Positions 1 through 8,777 of a stretch of 42,723 nt of DNA are shown here, in pieces. The DNA comes from Kluyvera intermedia. GTDB taxonomy: Bacteria > Pseudomonadota > Gammaproteobacteria > Enterobacterales > Enterobacteriaceae. The first letter of the stretch is position 1. Each line of letters starts with the position of its first letter. The notes beneath the pieces are model-generated. The model saw nothing but the letters and a program-made list of their open reading frames with translations, did not search any database and was not told the origin of the DNA. The position numbers were made by a program, and so were the translations under genes. Location: the NCBI RefSeq assembly GCF_021440345.1, contig NZ_JAKCNS010000018.1:40544-83266 (forward strand), read 5' to 3'.

Positions 1-3
1 TTT

Positions 4-23
4 GGCCCGGGCGCGCGCGGGCC
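4..23. repeat. GC-rich hairpin downstream of proW
   Basis: A very GC-rich inverted repeat (GGCCCG at 4-9, CGGGCC at 18-23, alternating GC between) lies just beyond the proW stop, where proX would follow on the minus strand. There is no T-run, so it may be a processing or stability hairpin in a proVWX transcript, not a terminator. proX itself is outside the window. Confidence 0.4.
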
Positions 24-34
24 CAATACGATGG

Positions 35-1093
35 TTACTTAGTGAAGGGGCGAAGGAGCAGACCCACAGGGCCGGTATGGAACCAGCGGCGGTTGCCACG
101 GCTGCGGGAGTCGCGACCAACGGCCTGGGTTAAGCGGTCAAGAATGATCGCGAGGATAACAATCCCCACGCCGCCCACGGTGGCAAGACCCATATCGAGA
201 CGGCCGATACCGCGCAGTACCATCTGGCCAAGACCGCCGACGGCAATCATCGAGGCGATAACCACCATCGACAGCGCCAGCATCAGCGTCTGGTTGACAC
301 CGGCCATAATGGTTGGCATCGCCAGCGGCAGCTGGACTTTAAACAGCATCTGGCGCGGGCTGGCGCCGAAAGAGCGCGAGGCCTCAATCAGGTCAGCCGG
401 CACCTGGTTAATCCCCAGAATCGTCAGACGCACAATCGGCGGCAGGGCGAAGATAATGGTCACCACCACACCCGGTACGTTGCCGATACCAAACAGCATG
501 ACGATAGGCACCAGGTAAACGAACGCCGGCGTCGTTTGCATGGCATCAAGCAGAGGGCGGATAATTTTTGCCGCCCGCGGACTGCGCGCCAGCCAGATGC
601 CAAGCGGCAGGCCGATTATCACGCAAAACAGCAATGCGGTAAGCACCAGCGCGAGGGTTATCATTGCCTGTGACCAGGCACCAATGGCACCGATGACAAT
701 TAATGAAATTAAGGTCGCAATTCCCATTCCCACACCGGAGATTTGCCAGGCAATCAAGGCAAACAGCACGATAGCCACAGGCGCCGGCATCCCCAGCAAC
801 AGCTGCTGGAACGCGCTAAGGATATAGTCGATGGGAACGCGTATCCCCTGAAACACCGGGCGGAAGTGAGTCACCACCCAGTCGATCCCGTGAGTGACCC
901 AGCTATCGAGCGGAATCAGCGTTTTATGGAACGGATCCATAATATTGAAGTGCTCGGCCTGCGGTGCGGGCGCGCTGTGCAGCCAGTCTGCACCGCCGCC
1001 GTCTGCGGGCGTTGATGAACCCCATGCGTCAGCAGAATTTGCTGCACTGTCTGCGGCCGGTGTGGTATCCCACGGATTGGATTGATCAGCCAT
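35..1093 (-). CDS. proW: Glycine betaine/proline ABC transporter permease ProW
   Basis: ProW is the inner-membrane permease of the osmoprotectant importer ProU (ProVWX), which takes up glycine betaine and proline betaine under osmotic stress. The 352-residue protein has the long polar N-terminal extension typical of enterobacterial ProW (about residues 1-60), then several hydrophobic segments from about 95 to 335. The EAA-type loop that contacts the ATPase is at about 237-256 ([12 protein letters not shown]). Length is close to E. coli ProW (354). Its ATG overlaps the end of proV by 8 nt, so the two are translationally coupled. proX should follow to the left of the window. Confidence 0.97.
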   Translation of the reverse strand: MADQSNPWDTTPAADSAANSADAWGSSTPADGGGADWLHSAPAPQAEHFNIMDPFHKTLIPLDSWVTHGIDWVVTHFRPVFQGIRVPIDYILSAFQQLLLGMPAPVAIVLFALIAWQISGVGMGIATLISLIVIGAIGAWSQAMITLALVLTALLFCVIIGLPLGIWLARSPRAAKIIRPLLDAMQTTPAFVYLVPIVMLFGIGNVPGVVVTIIFALPPIVRLTILGINQVPADLIEASRSFGASPRQMLFKVQLPLAMPTIMAGVNQTLMLALSMVVIASMIAVGGLGQMVLRGIGRLDMGLATVGGVGIVILAIILDRLTQAVGRDSRSRGNRRWFHTGPVGLLLRPFTK

Positions 1094-2288
1094 TGTTTGC
1101 CCCCTCGCGATCTAATGCCTGTAGCAGCATTCTTTTTGAAATAACGCCGACGTACTGTTGTTCTTCTCCAACAACCGGTACGGCGCAGGGGGCGTGGCCC
1201 ACCTGAGAGAGTAATTCGCTGAGCGGGGTTTGTGCATCAACGGCCACGGGCTCATGAATAAGCGCAGCCTCAATTCCCTGATTTGCCTGTAACGCTTCTT
1301 TCAGTGAATCAATGGATACGATGCCAACAAATTTATTACCTCGTTCGATGACGTAGCCATATTCACGATCGTCATCCTGTAATAATTTTAAGGCCGAGCG
1401 AGGGCCAAACCCTGGCGTTTTTCGGATAAGCGCATCCGGATTACGGCGAGCAATATCTTTGGCACTAAATACCTGGCTAATATCGACGCCGCGGAAGAAG
1501 GTGCGGACATAATCATTGGCCGGATTATTCAGAATTTCATCTGGAGTACCGACCTGTACCACTTCACCATTTTGCATAATGGCAATGCGGTCACCAATTC
1601 GCATCGCTTCATCGAGATCGTGGGAAATAAAGACCACGGTACGCTGATGTTTGGCCTGTAATTTTACCAGTTCATCCTGCATCTCTGTGCGAATTAATGG
1701 GTCGAGCGCCGAGAAGGCTTCATCCATTAATAGAATATCGGGATTAATCGCCAGAGCACGGGCAAGGCCTACGCGCTGACGCATCCCGCCGGAGAGTTCA
1801 TCCGGGTAGGCGTGGGCATAATTCTCAAGGCCGACCTGACGCAGCGCATCCAGCGCTTTGGCCTGACGTTCCTGCGCCGGTACACCGGCCAAGTCCATGC
1901 CAAAAGCGGTATTATCCAGCACGCTCATGTGCGGCATTAGCGCAAATGACTGGAAGACCATCGCAATTTTTTTACGACGAACATCGCGAAGCTCGGCATC
2001 GGATATTTTGGCAATATCAATACCGTCAATCAGCACCTGCCCGCGAGTGGGTTCAATCAGACGATTGAGAAGGCGTACCATGGTGGATTTACCGGAGCCG
2101 GATAACCCCATGATGACAAATATCTCGCCTTCTTCAATGGCCAGACTGGCGTCTTTTACGCCAAGTGATAACCCTGTCTTATCGAGAATTTGTTCTTTGT
2201 TGAAACCTTTCTCGATATATTTGAATGCTCGCTGTGGGTGTTCGCCGAATATTTTATAAAGATTCTTCACTTCTAATTTAACTGCCAT
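1086..2288 (-). CDS. proV: Glycine betaine/proline ABC transporter ATPase ProV
   Basis: ProV is the ATPase of ProU and is the first gene of the operon. The 400-residue protein shows Walker A GLSGSGKS (61-68), the signature LSGGMRQ (165-171), Walker B ILLMDE (185-190), an H-loop in ISHDLDEA, and a C-terminal tandem CBS region (about 280-400) used for ionic-strength sensing in this family. The start matches the E. coli ProV N-terminus. Upstream is a promoter matching E. coli proU P2. The downstream regulatory element known to lie inside E. coli proV, bound by H-NS, would be at the 5' end here, but I cannot verify it from sequence. Confidence 0.97.
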   Translation of the reverse strand: MAVKLEVKNLYKIFGEHPQRAFKYIEKGFNKEQILDKTGLSLGVKDASLAIEEGEIFVIMGLSGSGKSTMVRLLNRLIEPTRGQVLIDGIDIAKISDAELRDVRRKKIAMVFQSFALMPHMSVLDNTAFGMDLAGVPAQERQAKALDALRQVGLENYAHAYPDELSGGMRQRVGLARALAINPDILLMDEAFSALDPLIRTEMQDELVKLQAKHQRTVVFISHDLDEAMRIGDRIAIMQNGEVVQVGTPDEILNNPANDYVRTFFRGVDISQVFSAKDIARRNPDALIRKTPGFGPRSALKLLQDDDREYGYVIERGNKFVGIVSIDSLKEALQANQGIEAALIHEPVAVDAQTPLSELLSQVGHAPCAVPVVGEEQQYVGVISKRMLLQALDREGANNG

Positions 2289-2357
2289 GCAATATGAGAT
2301 TTCCTATTTTTAGTTTGTGTCGATATGTTACCTGATGAAAATAATGACCTGTTTTAT

Positions 2358-2385
2358 ACCCTAGCATACTGAGACGATGTGACAA
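2358..2385 (-). promoter_or_regulatory. proU P2-type promoter
   Basis: On the minus strand TTGTCA (2380-2385) and TAGGGT (2358-2363) are separated by 16 nt, about 70 nt upstream of the proV ATG. The -10 hexamer TAGGGT and the spacer text CTCAGTATG match what I remember of the E. coli proU P2 promoter, an osmotically induced, H-NS-silenced promoter. The -10/-35 assignment is read from sequence; osmoregulation is inferred from homology. Confidence 0.75.
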
Positions 2386-2650
2386 CCCTCAATCTGTTCT
2401 CATCTGAAATATGGACAAGGTGATTATGGCTGAATTTCCCATGATATAAGGGCTGAGGGCGAATTGTGGATGGTTGATTTTTTTACAAATTAGCATAAGA
2501 AATCTGGTGGAGATCTAATTATCACTATAAATATTGCCTGATAATTCAACCAAAAATGCCGTGAGGTATTTGTATGATGATGGTGATTTTAAAAGAAATA
2601 TCCGGGTGAAAATCAGGGGATATTTTACCAGAAATAGATGGGGTAATTAT
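2386..2650. other. Intergenic region upstream of proU
   Basis: AT-rich stretch between the proU promoter and the terminator of the next leftward gene. One open frame crosses it on the plus strand but runs into that terminator and has low-complexity composition, so I do not call a gene. In E. coli nrdF would end here; no nrd remnant is visible. Confidence 0.5.
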
Positions 2651-2689
2651 CAAAAAATGACGCCCGTAAATAGCGATTATTTACGGGCG
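2651..2689 (-). terminator. Intrinsic terminator of the AhpD-like gene
   Basis: Perfect 12-bp stem (CGCCCGTAAATA at 2661-2672 and its complement at 2678-2689) with a 5-nt loop. On the minus strand it is followed by TCATTTTTTG. It lies 9 nt beyond the stop codon of the leftward gene at 2698. Confidence 0.9.
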
Positions 2690-2697
2690 GTGATGGC

Positions 2698-3129
2698 TTA
2701 CATTCGCATACCGACAGCCAGGCGGTTAAAGGCATTCATCAGGCTGACAGCAAAAGTTATATCGCTTATCTGCTCAGCGCTAAAGTGCGCCAGCAACGGT
2801 TGATAGACGTTGTCTTCGGCATGCGTTTCGGCAATGTGGGTCAGGTCTTCCGCCCAGGCCAACGCCGCACGCTCTGCATCACTGAAGTGATTACTCACTC
2901 GCCAGCCTGCCAGCGCATCCAGTTTGCTCTGATCGACACCGGATTTACGCAGCGCCTTACTGTGCATCTCAAGGCAAAATGCGCAGCCGTTAATTTGTGA
3001 AACGCGCAAATACAGCAGTTCAAGCAGCGTGCGTTCCAGCGAGCTTTTTTCCAGTGCGATACTGGCCTGAACCAGCCCGGCATAGACGGCTGGACTCAGT
3101 TCACTATAGGGTTGGCGTAATTCAGTCAT
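2698..3129 (-). CDS. AhpD-like/carboxymuconolactone decarboxylase family protein
   Basis: A 143-residue protein of the AhpD/CMD fold. The alkylhydroperoxidase core motif is clear: C49-x2-C52-x3-H56 in INGCAFCLEMHSKALRKSG. In AhpD-type proteins this Cys pair and His carry out thiol-dependent peroxide reduction. The start has a GAGGAG ribosome site 8 nt upstream. It is divergent from the adjacent MocR-type regulator (86 nt between starts) and is its likely target. The substrate is unknown. It occupies, with the regulator, the place of nrdHIEF in E. coli. Confidence 0.9.
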   Translation of the reverse strand: MTELRQPYSELSPAVYAGLVQASIALEKSSLERTLLELLYLRVSQINGCAFCLEMHSKALRKSGVDQSKLDALAGWRVSNHFSDAERAALAWAEDLTHIAETHAEDNVYQPLLAHFSAEQISDITFAVSLMNAFNRLAVGMRM

Positions 3130-3171
3130 GATGTCACTCCTCGTTCAAGATGGGGCAAAAATAGCACTATA

Positions 3172-3217
3172 ATGGTCTTAAAAAGATAGCCATATTAAGA
3201 GTAAAAAATAAGACCAT
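3172..3217. promoter_or_regulatory. Inverted-repeat operator in the mocR/ahpD-like intergenic region
   Basis: ATGGTCTTA (3172-3180) and its exact complement TAAGACCAT (3209-3217) flank 28 nt of AT-rich DNA. The right arm covers the mocR start codon. The left arm overlaps a plus-strand TATAAT (3168-3173). The 37-bp centre spacing, about 3.5 helical turns, would suit a dimeric MocR regulator binding both arms and autoregulating. Binding is inferred. Confidence 0.6.
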
Positions 3218-4565
3218 GAAAGCAAAAGATGCCCCGCGTTATCAGCAGATAGCCAGACAGCTTAAGGCCGCAATTGAACAAGGGGAGCTGGCCTCCGGCA
3301 GGCGTCTGCCTTCCAGCCGGGTTTATGCTCAGGAACTGGGCGTTTCCCGAGTGACGGTGGAGAACGCCTATGGCGAGCTGGTGGCCCAGGGCTGGCTTGA
3401 GCGACGCGGGCAGGCGGGGACGTTTGTAAGCGATCACTTAACCGTTCAGCCGGTGACTGCAGCGCCGCTTGGATTTGGTGGCGAACAGTCCGAGCCTCAG
3501 CCTTTTCAGCTTGGGCTGCCCGCGTTGGATCTCTTTCCTCGTGGCCTGTGGGCCCGGGTGATGGGACGGCGATTACGAACCCAGACGCGTTTTGACCTTG
3601 CGCTGGGAGATGTGCGCGGAGAAAGCACGTTGCGCCAGGCGCTGGTGGAGTATTTGCGTCTTTCGCGCAGTATCGAATGCGAGGCTGAGCAGGTATTTAT
3701 TACGTCAGGGTATGCCTCCTCGATGAGTCTGATTCTGCAATCGCTGGGCGGACGCGGCGAAACAATGTGGGTAGAAGATCCGGGGTTCCCGCTTATTCGT
3801 CCGGTGGTCGAACAAGAGGGCGTGACGCTTTCTCCGGTGCCAGTGGACGTGGAGGGTATGGACGTTGAGTGGGCGATGCAGCAGGTTCCTGACGCTCGCT
3901 TTGCCCTGTTGACCCCGGCGCACCAAAGCCCTACCGGGGTTGCGCTTTCGCTACCCCGGCGTCGACAGCTTCTGGACTGGGCCGCACATCATCAGGCATG
4001 GATAATCGAAGACGACTACGACAGCGAGTTTCGTTATCTTGGCAAGCCGCTGCCGCCGTTGAAAAGCCTAGATGCGCCGCAGCGGGTTATTTATGCCGGA
4101 ACGTTCAGTAAATCGCTGTTCCCGGCGCTGCGCACGGCGTGGCTGGTGGTGCCTTTGCCGCTGGTAGCCGAGTTCCGTCGCCAGGCGCAGCGCCTGGCCT
4201 GCCCGGTACCGCTGCTGTGGCAGCAGACGCTGGCGGACTTTATGCGTGAAGGGCATTTCTGGCGGCATCTGAAGAAAATGCGCGTGCACTATGCGCAGCG
4301 TCGACGCTGGCTCGAAGAGGCGCTAGCGGCGAATGGATTTCAGGTGGTGGAGCAGTTAGGGGGAATTCAAATGGTGGTGGCCGTTGAGGGCGATGACAGG
4401 GCGATGGCGTATCAGGCCCGGTGTGCCGGGCTGGCGGTACAGGCGGTGAACGACTGGCGTATCGCCAATAGCGGTCAGGCTGGCCTGATTATGAGCTTTA
4501 CCAATATTATCTCGCAGAAAATGGCGCAGCAGCAGGTTGCGGCGTTGAAAGAGGCGATTAAATAA
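3216..4565 (+). CDS. MocR-family PLP-dependent transcriptional regulator
   Basis: A 449-residue GntR/MocR regulator fusing an N-terminal winged helix (about 1-75; SRVTVENAYGELVAQGW) to a class-I aminotransferase-like domain (about 95-449). The PLP lysine is K299 in YAGTFSKSLFP, and the phosphate/ring-binding segment EDDYDSEFRY is at 265-274. Such proteins sense amines, amino acids or PLP rather than catalyse transamination. It resembles the PdxR/GabR class, but the effector cannot be told. It is divergent from the AhpD-like gene and shares the inverted-repeat operator with it. A bidirectional terminator follows. Confidence 0.92.
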   Translation: MKAKDAPRYQQIARQLKAAIEQGELASGRRLPSSRVYAQELGVSRVTVENAYGELVAQGWLERRGQAGTFVSDHLTVQPVTAAPLGFGGEQSEPQPFQLGLPALDLFPRGLWARVMGRRLRTQTRFDLALGDVRGESTLRQALVEYLRLSRSIECEAEQVFITSGYASSMSLILQSLGGRGETMWVEDPGFPLIRPVVEQEGVTLSPVPVDVEGMDVEWAMQQVPDARFALLTPAHQSPTGVALSLPRRRQLLDWAAHHQAWIIEDDYDSEFRYLGKPLPPLKSLDAPQRVIYAGTFSKSLFPALRTAWLVVPLPLVAEFRRQAQRLACPVPLLWQQTLADFMREGHFWRHLKKMRVHYAQRRRWLEEALAANGFQVVEQLGGIQMVVAVEGDDRAMAYQARCAGLAVQAVNDWRIANSGQAGLIMSFTNIISQKMAQQQVAALKEAIK

Positions 4566-4608
4566 AAACCCCGGATTATCAGGGATAATCCGGGGCAGAC
4601 GCGTTTTT
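4562..4608. terminator. Bidirectional terminator between mocR and ygaM
   Basis: A 12-bp stem (CCCCGGATTATC at 4569-4580; complement at 4584-4595) with a 3-nt loop. On the minus strand it is followed directly by GGTTTTTATTT, which serves ygaM. On the plus strand GTTTTTATT follows after 8 nt, which serves mocR. The two genes converge here. Confidence 0.85.
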
Positions 4609-4632
4609 ATTATCTACATCATTGTGGTTATA

Positions 4633-4959
4633 TTATCGACGGCATCCTAATAATATGCCAATAAATATCCCCACCGCCGCGGCAGCGCTCACACTTTGCC
4701 ACGGTTTATCGTGAATATAACTATCTGCGGTGTCGGCAACATCGCGGACGCTTTGCTGCAAGCGGCTGCGTCCGTGAATGCGCGCGCGGGTTTCACTGAG
4801 CAGAGATTTCGCCTGGCGGCGGGCGGTCTCAACTTCATCCTTATTATCGCTGGCCCAGCTCTTGAGGATCCCTTCGAGACTATCAGCTAATTGGCTGACA
4901 TCATTATGAATATCCTGTGCCTCTTCATCTGCTTCATTGCGGTTAAATGGCTTAATCAT
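4633..4959 (-). CDS. ygaM: DUF883 membrane-anchored protein YgaM
   Basis: A 108-residue ElaB/YqjD/YgaM family protein. It has a long charged helix (about 5-85) and a single C-terminal membrane segment (AAAAVGIFIGILLG, about 91-106) ending in RR. Relatives YqjD and ElaB tether ribosomes to the inner membrane in stationary phase; YgaM is assumed similar. Sequence and position between ygaC and the proU region match E. coli ygaM (109 aa). It is transcribed away from ygaC. Confidence 0.93.
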   Translation of the reverse strand: MIKPFNRNEADEEAQDIHNDVSQLADSLEGILKSWASDNKDEVETARRQAKSLLSETRARIHGRSRLQQSVRDVADTADSYIHDKPWQSVSAAAAVGIFIGILLGCRR

Positions 4960-5109
4960 TACGGTCTCCCCGAAATTTGATAGAACCTTAAGTGTAGGCC
5001 ATTCGACATAATTTGCCGGGAATGAGACTGTTTGTGGAATTATCTGAAAGCGAGGCGAATACTGATTACGGTAAGGTGGCGATGCAGTAAAAGATGACGA
5101 GGATAAAAT

Positions 5110-5454
5110 ATGTATTTACGACCTGACGAGGTGGCGCGCGTTCTTGAAAAAGCGGGCTTTACCATGGATGCGGTAACGCCAAAAGCATACGGCTATTGCC
5201 GTGGCGAGGATTACGTTTACGTTAACCGCGAAGCGCGAATGGGGCGCACGGCGCTGATCATTCATCCGGCATTAAAAGAGCGCAGCTTTAAATATGCCAA
5301 TCCGGCTTCTGATATTAAAGCGTGCGATCACTATGAGCAATTTCCACTGTACGTTGGTGGCGCCGTTGAGCAGCATTACGGTATTCCGCATGGCTTTAGT
5401 TCGCGTATGGCGCTAGAGCGGTTTTTAGATGGGCTATTTGGCGAGAACGTATAA
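5110..5454 (+). CDS. ygaC: DUF2002 family protein YgaC
   Basis: A 114-residue cytoplasmic protein nearly collinear with E. coli YgaC from the first residues ([17 protein letters not shown]) to the [11 protein letters not shown] segment. Function is unknown; in E. coli the gene is reported to be Fur-regulated. It is divergent from ygaM and convergent with alaE across a strong shared hairpin. Confidence 0.93.
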   Translation: MYLRPDEVARVLEKAGFTMDAVTPKAYGYCRGEDYVYVNREARMGRTALIIHPALKERSFKYANPASDIKACDHYEQFPLYVGGAVEQHYGIPHGFSSRMALERFLDGLFGENV

Positions 5455-5485
5455 ATAAATGACTGGCCTGGCCAGTCATTTATTT
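5453..5485. terminator. Bidirectional terminator between ygaC and alaE
   Basis: A perfect 15-bp palindrome with a 3-nt loop (left arm 5453-5467, right arm 5471-5485). GC core GACTGGC/GCCAGTC is flanked by AAATAAAT/ATTTATTT, which gives a U-rich 3' side on both strands. The left arm begins inside the ygaC stop codon. Confidence 0.9.
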
Positions 5486-5493
5486 CACTGCAA

Positions 5494-5943
5494 TCAGGCT
5501 TTCGCCTGCGCGTACTGTTCGACACGGAACAGGCGACGACAAAAGTCGAGGAAGTAGCCGTAAACGGCACCCATCACCAGCGAGATGACCGCGTTTGAAC
5601 TGACTGCTGCCGCTATCTGGTGCCAGTCAGCACCGACACTCAGCAGAATCATCACGTACACCGGAGACTGGAAGGTGATGTACGCAATCGGATCTGCCAC
5701 TCTCTTCATCCAACCCGCCGGGGTAATCTTCGCCGCTTGTCGCATCACGAAGTCACGATACATACCGTATGGCCAGGCAATAATAATGTTGACTGGGATT
5801 GCCACCAGACGGGATGAAAGTGACTGCTCGAAGGTCATTCCTGAGAGAAAAATTTCAATCATCATGTTCACGACGGAACAGTAGACAACCATGGCGAAAG
5901 TGTCTGCTGCCGCATGACGCAGGCGTGACTGCGCAGAGAACAT
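5494..5943 (-). CDS. alaE: L-alanine exporter AlaE
   Basis: AlaE exports L-alanine across the inner membrane. The 149-residue protein matches E. coli AlaE ([27 protein letters not shown] at the start, [14 protein letters not shown] near the end) and has four hydrophobic segments. The ATG at 5943 is chosen over an in-frame upstream codon because GAGGAG lies 9 nt before it and the N-terminus aligns with E. coli. Confidence 0.96.
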   Translation of the reverse strand: MFSAQSRLRHAAADTFAMVVYCSVVNMMIEIFLSGMTFEQSLSSRLVAIPVNIIIAWPYGMYRDFVMRQAAKITPAGWMKRVADPIAYITFQSPVYVMILLSVGADWHQIAAAVSSNAVISLVMGAVYGYFLDFCRRLFRVEQYAQAKA

Positions 5944-6420
5944 CGGTATGCTCCTCGAAAAATGGACGGTTAACACAGAGAAAATCGTGTTTACTGGCGT
6001 TTTGGTTTGGTTTATTTGACGTGTATAGGTTATCTATCTGCAATAAAACAAACAACTAGTGAAAAATTTTTATTTAAGACGTTTTTGTCGATAAAATACT
6101 CTGTAGCAGATTGTTTGTCTGATGCCGCGCTATTTTTGTTTTTTATGTTTGTTTTTTATTTATAAATCATGATATTGCGTATTGTTTTGCAATAGTGTTA
6201 AAAGACAGGAACGCAGGTATTTTTGGCGTGACGGAGAGTTTGGTGTTTTTATTGTGATTTTAATCACGTTTGGATTTTTTATCCGACTTTATGCCGGTTG
6301 ATCAGTATTTAATTCTGCTGTCTTTTATTTGAAAGTATGCGTGATTTCTGAGTAATCATTCATTGTTAGGCGGGATAAGAGAAAGGATATGCGGTGAGCT
6401 GCGCCCACCGCCGGAAAATA
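5944..6420. other. AT-rich intergenic region at the stpA position
   Basis: About 480 nt, strongly AT-rich, containing only short frames. In E. coli stpA lies next to alaE on this side; I find no StpA-like (H-NS family) coding sequence or clear remnant. It must carry the alaE promoter and would be a plausible H-NS target. No confident promoter motif called. Confidence 0.5.
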
Positions 6421-6600
6421 TCAGCAGACGCCGAAATCACCGTCTTCTTGATACGGGGCAACGTCGCTGTTCTTCAGCGTGTATTGTTTACCCTGTTCAT
6501 CGCTAGCCTGTACGGCCACGATGCTCTCTTCGTGCGCTTCAATAACCTTTAATTTTGGTCCACCCATTTTCGGTTGAACCAGATCGCCCGGTGCAAACAT
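6421..6600 (-). CDS. YodC-like DUF2158 small protein
   Basis: A 59-residue protein with the DUF2158 pattern: a start like FAPGDLVQPKMGGPKLKV, then a single small beta-rich domain ending EDGDFGVC. The family (YodC) is uncharacterised. The start is the ATG at 6600, preceded by AAGGAG with 8-nt spacing; one codon upstream is an in-frame TTG. It is downstream of ygaP on the same strand (67 nt) and may share its transcript. Confidence 0.85.
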   Translation of the reverse strand: MFAPGDLVQPKMGGPKLKVIEAHEESIVAVQASDEQGKQYTLKNSDVAPYQEDGDFGVC

Positions 6601-6667
6601 CAAGATGCTCCTTTGTTATCCATTGTCATTAACACACTCGTCGGAAGCGGACTCGCGCGAGACGAAA

Positions 6668-7189
6668 TCAGCGTCGGTTCCACGGCATGATGGCAAGCAG
6701 CCGCGCCATGCCGCAAAATCCGGTGACGCCAGCCAGGGTTAATCCAGCGCCAACAAACGCACTAAGCAGGAAGAATGCGCTGGAGACGCTATACCCGAGC
6801 ACGACGCCCAGTAAAATTAACACGCCGGCAGCAATCTGTACCTGGCGCATAAGAGGTAGAGGCTGCGATTTATCTTCCACGGTCGCCAGACCCGCTTTTC
6901 GCCATGCCTCGATACCGCCTTCGACGACCTTCACCTGCGCCGGTGCGGCGGCGGCAATCAGCTTACTCAAATGATTGCGCGTCCGGTTGCCGGACTGACA
7001 GTGAAAAATCACTACGTTGTCAGCGCTTGCCTGCAACGTTGCGCCTTGTTCCAGTGCAGACAGCGGCAACAGCCGGGCGACAGGAATATGTTCACGTGCA
7101 TACTCATCGGCATCACGAATATCGATAAGACTGGCACCCTGCTCAATGAGCGCAAGCGCCGCGGCTGGGGAAATGTGTTCAACGGTCAT
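6668..7189 (-). CDS. ygaP: Membrane-anchored rhodanese YgaP
   Basis: A 173-residue sulfurtransferase. It has an N-terminal cytoplasmic rhodanese domain (about 1-105) with catalytic C64 in the loop [10 protein letters not shown], then two hydrophobic helices (about 118-165, DUF2892) that anchor it in the inner membrane. It transfers sulfane sulfur, for example from thiosulfate, to cyanide or thiols. It follows ygaV by 12 nt, as in the E. coli ygaVP operon, so it should be controlled by YgaV. Confidence 0.95.
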   Translation of the reverse strand: MTVEHISPAAALALIEQGASLIDIRDADEYAREHIPVARLLPLSALEQGATLQASADNVVIFHCQSGNRTRNHLSKLIAAAAPAQVKVVEGGIEAWRKAGLATVEDKSQPLPLMRQVQIAAGVLILLGVVLGYSVSSAFFLLSAFVGAGLTLAGVTGFCGMARLLAIMPWNRR

Positions 7190-7201
7190 TTTATGTTTCT
7201 C

Positions 7202-7501
7202 TCAGGGGCAGTAGAGCGTTTTTAACGTGGCGACGATCTGCTTCACCGCGTCGTTTTTAATAAAATAGTGAATGCGCTGCGCGTCGCGCTGACTGTCAAT
7301 GAGCCCTTCTTCGCGCATTCTGGCGAGATGCTGAGAGGTCGCTGATGGGCTTAACCCGGTGATTTTTGCTAAGTCACCGGCGCTGGTTCCTGGGGCATCG
7401 CACAGCATACAGAGGATCAGCAGTCGGTTAGGGTTGCTCATTGCCTTTAGTAGCGTGGCGGCTTCGCTGGCGCGTGTCTGGAGAAGTTCGCTGTCGTTCA
7501 T
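7202..7501 (-). CDS. ygaV: ArsR/SmtB-family repressor YgaV
   Basis: A 99-residue winged-helix repressor, collinear with E. coli YgaV. The recognition helix lies in SPSATSQHLARMREEG (about 51-66). Cysteines C31, C34 and C98 (LYCP end) are candidates for thiol/persulfide sensing; E. coli YgaV is reported to respond to sulfide and to control ygaVP. First gene of the ygaVP transcript; an inverted repeat lies immediately upstream. Confidence 0.94.
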   Translation of the reverse strand: MNDSELLQTRASEAATLLKAMSNPNRLLILCMLCDAPGTSAGDLAKITGLSPSATSQHLARMREEGLIDSQRDAQRIHYFIKNDAVKQIVATLKTLYCP

Positions 7502-7505
7502 CTTT

Positions 7506-7541
7506 AGTTTAGTATTCCCTTAATTAAGTAAAATCTAAACT
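7506..7541. promoter_or_regulatory. Candidate YgaV operator
   Basis: AGTTTAG (7506-7512) and CTAAACT (7535-7541) form a perfect inverted repeat around a central TTAATTAA, starting 5 nt upstream of the ygaV ATG. ArsR-family repressors bind such AT-rich dyads over their own promoter. The dyad is seen; autoregulation is inferred from the E. coli system. Confidence 0.55.
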
Positions 7542-8129
7542 GAATGCATTAAGATCGCCAGCAAAAGATCAATTTGTTAATGAATATGTTGATTTATCGG
7601 CTGATTGTATATTTGGCGGCAGTATGGTGAGCTATTGCTCATGAGATTGTTCTTAGTTTTATTTATGCCAGCGCATTTTTTGTTATAAATCGAATGCAAT
7701 ACTATGCATGGAAAGGTTAATTTCGTTACTGCAATGCTATTACTGTTAAGTTTATTTCGTGATATATGCTTTTAATGTTTTATTTTCTGTGGGTGACTAC
7801 TAACATGTCACAACCCTTGTTGATTTTTATTTAAACAGGTTAAATTTTTTCACTGCTACTTTACTAAATGGATGCGTTGCATCGCTGTTTAATAAGAATA
7901 TCATTAGCGTCGTATTTCTAATGCATTAATGGCATTGGCCGTTGACTCAATAAATTAATATCAAATGCTTTCTGTTTATGGAAATTAAACGGAGGGGAAC
8001 GGTTACGCATTTAATACCCTGCAAAGGAATAAAGGCCATACAAACACGGAGGGTTTTACGGCAGGCAGGCGCGTAAATAATATTTTGCGCCAGCAATCTG
8101 CACTAATGAACGTCAATAAGAGAGTGAGA
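7542..8129. other. Long AT-rich region upstream of the fimbrial operon
   Basis: About 590 nt without a credible gene, much more AT-rich than the operon it precedes. It must contain the fimbrial promoter. I looked for a fimS-like invertible element (TTGGGGCCA-type repeats) and for a neighbouring recombinase and saw neither, so regulation is probably by silencing proteins or distant regulators. Confidence 0.5.
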
Positions 8130-8711
8130 ATGAAAACACAATTTCGCGTTATGGCATGCGTCATCGCCGCACTGGCATCTGGCGTAGCCGCGGCTGCGGT
8201 GACGACCAATCCAGGCTCTTCTGCAGGGACTCAGGGCCCGGGTGGTCAGGTCAACTTTACCGGCTCTATTACCGATGCTTCCTGCAATGTGGATAGCGGT
8301 AGCGCAAATCAAACCGTCGATCTCGGCAAATGGGCAAAAAGCTATTTTACCGGCGCGGGTACTGAAACCACAAAAACCGCTTTCCATATTAAAGTCAAAG
8401 GTTGCCCTGATTCAGTTTCCCATGTTGCAGTCCTATTTGATGGTAAGAAAGACAGCAACAACGCTTCTCTTCTTGCCGTTGATACGGGCACAGGTAAAGC
8501 TACCGGCGTAGGTATCAAACTGTTTGAAGATGACCAGAATCAAGTGATCAAACTGGGTTCTGTGAGTAAACAGCATGATGTTACGCCAGCTTCTGGCGGG
8601 ACTGAAGGTACTGCCGATCTGACCTTCTTCGCCGATTACGCCTCTACCGGTGCGGTCGTAACCACCGGCGACGCCAACGGCGTGGCTGATTTTAATATGG
8701 TTTATAACTAA
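8130..8711 (+). CDS. Type 1-like fimbrial major subunit
   Basis: A pilin of 193 residues starting at the ATG at 8130 (MKTQFRVMACVIAALASG, a clean signal peptide ending at about residue 22, AAAA). Two in-frame ATGs upstream would add residues that spoil the signal peptide. It has the conserved Cys pair (DASCNV and KGCPDS) and the C-terminal donor-strand signature with penultimate tyrosine (FNMVYN). Exported by Sec, folded by the chaperone encoded next and polymerised through the usher. First gene of the operon, separated from the next by a stem-loop. Confidence 0.93.
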   Translation: MKTQFRVMACVIAALASGVAAAAVTTNPGSSAGTQGPGGQVNFTGSITDASCNVDSGSANQTVDLGKWAKSYFTGAGTETTKTAFHIKVKGCPDSVSHVAVLFDGKKDSNNASLLAVDTGTGKATGVGIKLFEDDQNQVIKLGSVSKQHDVTPASGGTEGTADLTFFADYASTGAVVTTGDANGVADFNMVYN

Positions 8712-8720
8712 TTAAACCCT

Positions 8721-8742
8721 GAGCAGAAGATTACTTCTGCTC
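8721..8742 (+). terminator. Stem-loop after the major pilin gene
   Basis: A 9-bp perfect stem (GAGCAGAAG at 8721-8729, CTTCTGCTC at 8734-8742) with a 4-nt loop and no T-run. Such intercistronic hairpins after major pilin genes usually lower read-through or protect the upstream mRNA, giving an excess of pilin over chaperone and usher. Confidence 0.65.
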
Positions 8743-8777
8743 AAATTCAACTCTATTTCGTAATATGGGTTATTCCT

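Noticed and set aside
2534-2803. 89-codon plus-strand frame
   Set aside because: Runs through the strong terminator at 2651-2689 and into the AhpD-like gene on the other strand; no homology recognised.
7542-8129. Possible phase-variable invertible promoter
   Set aside because: No inverted repeats of the fimS kind found by eye and no fimB/fimE-like recombinase gene nearby.
8003-8209. 68-codon minus-strand frame upstream of the pilin gene
   Set aside because: Overlaps the pilin start on the opposite strand; no ribosome site or motif.
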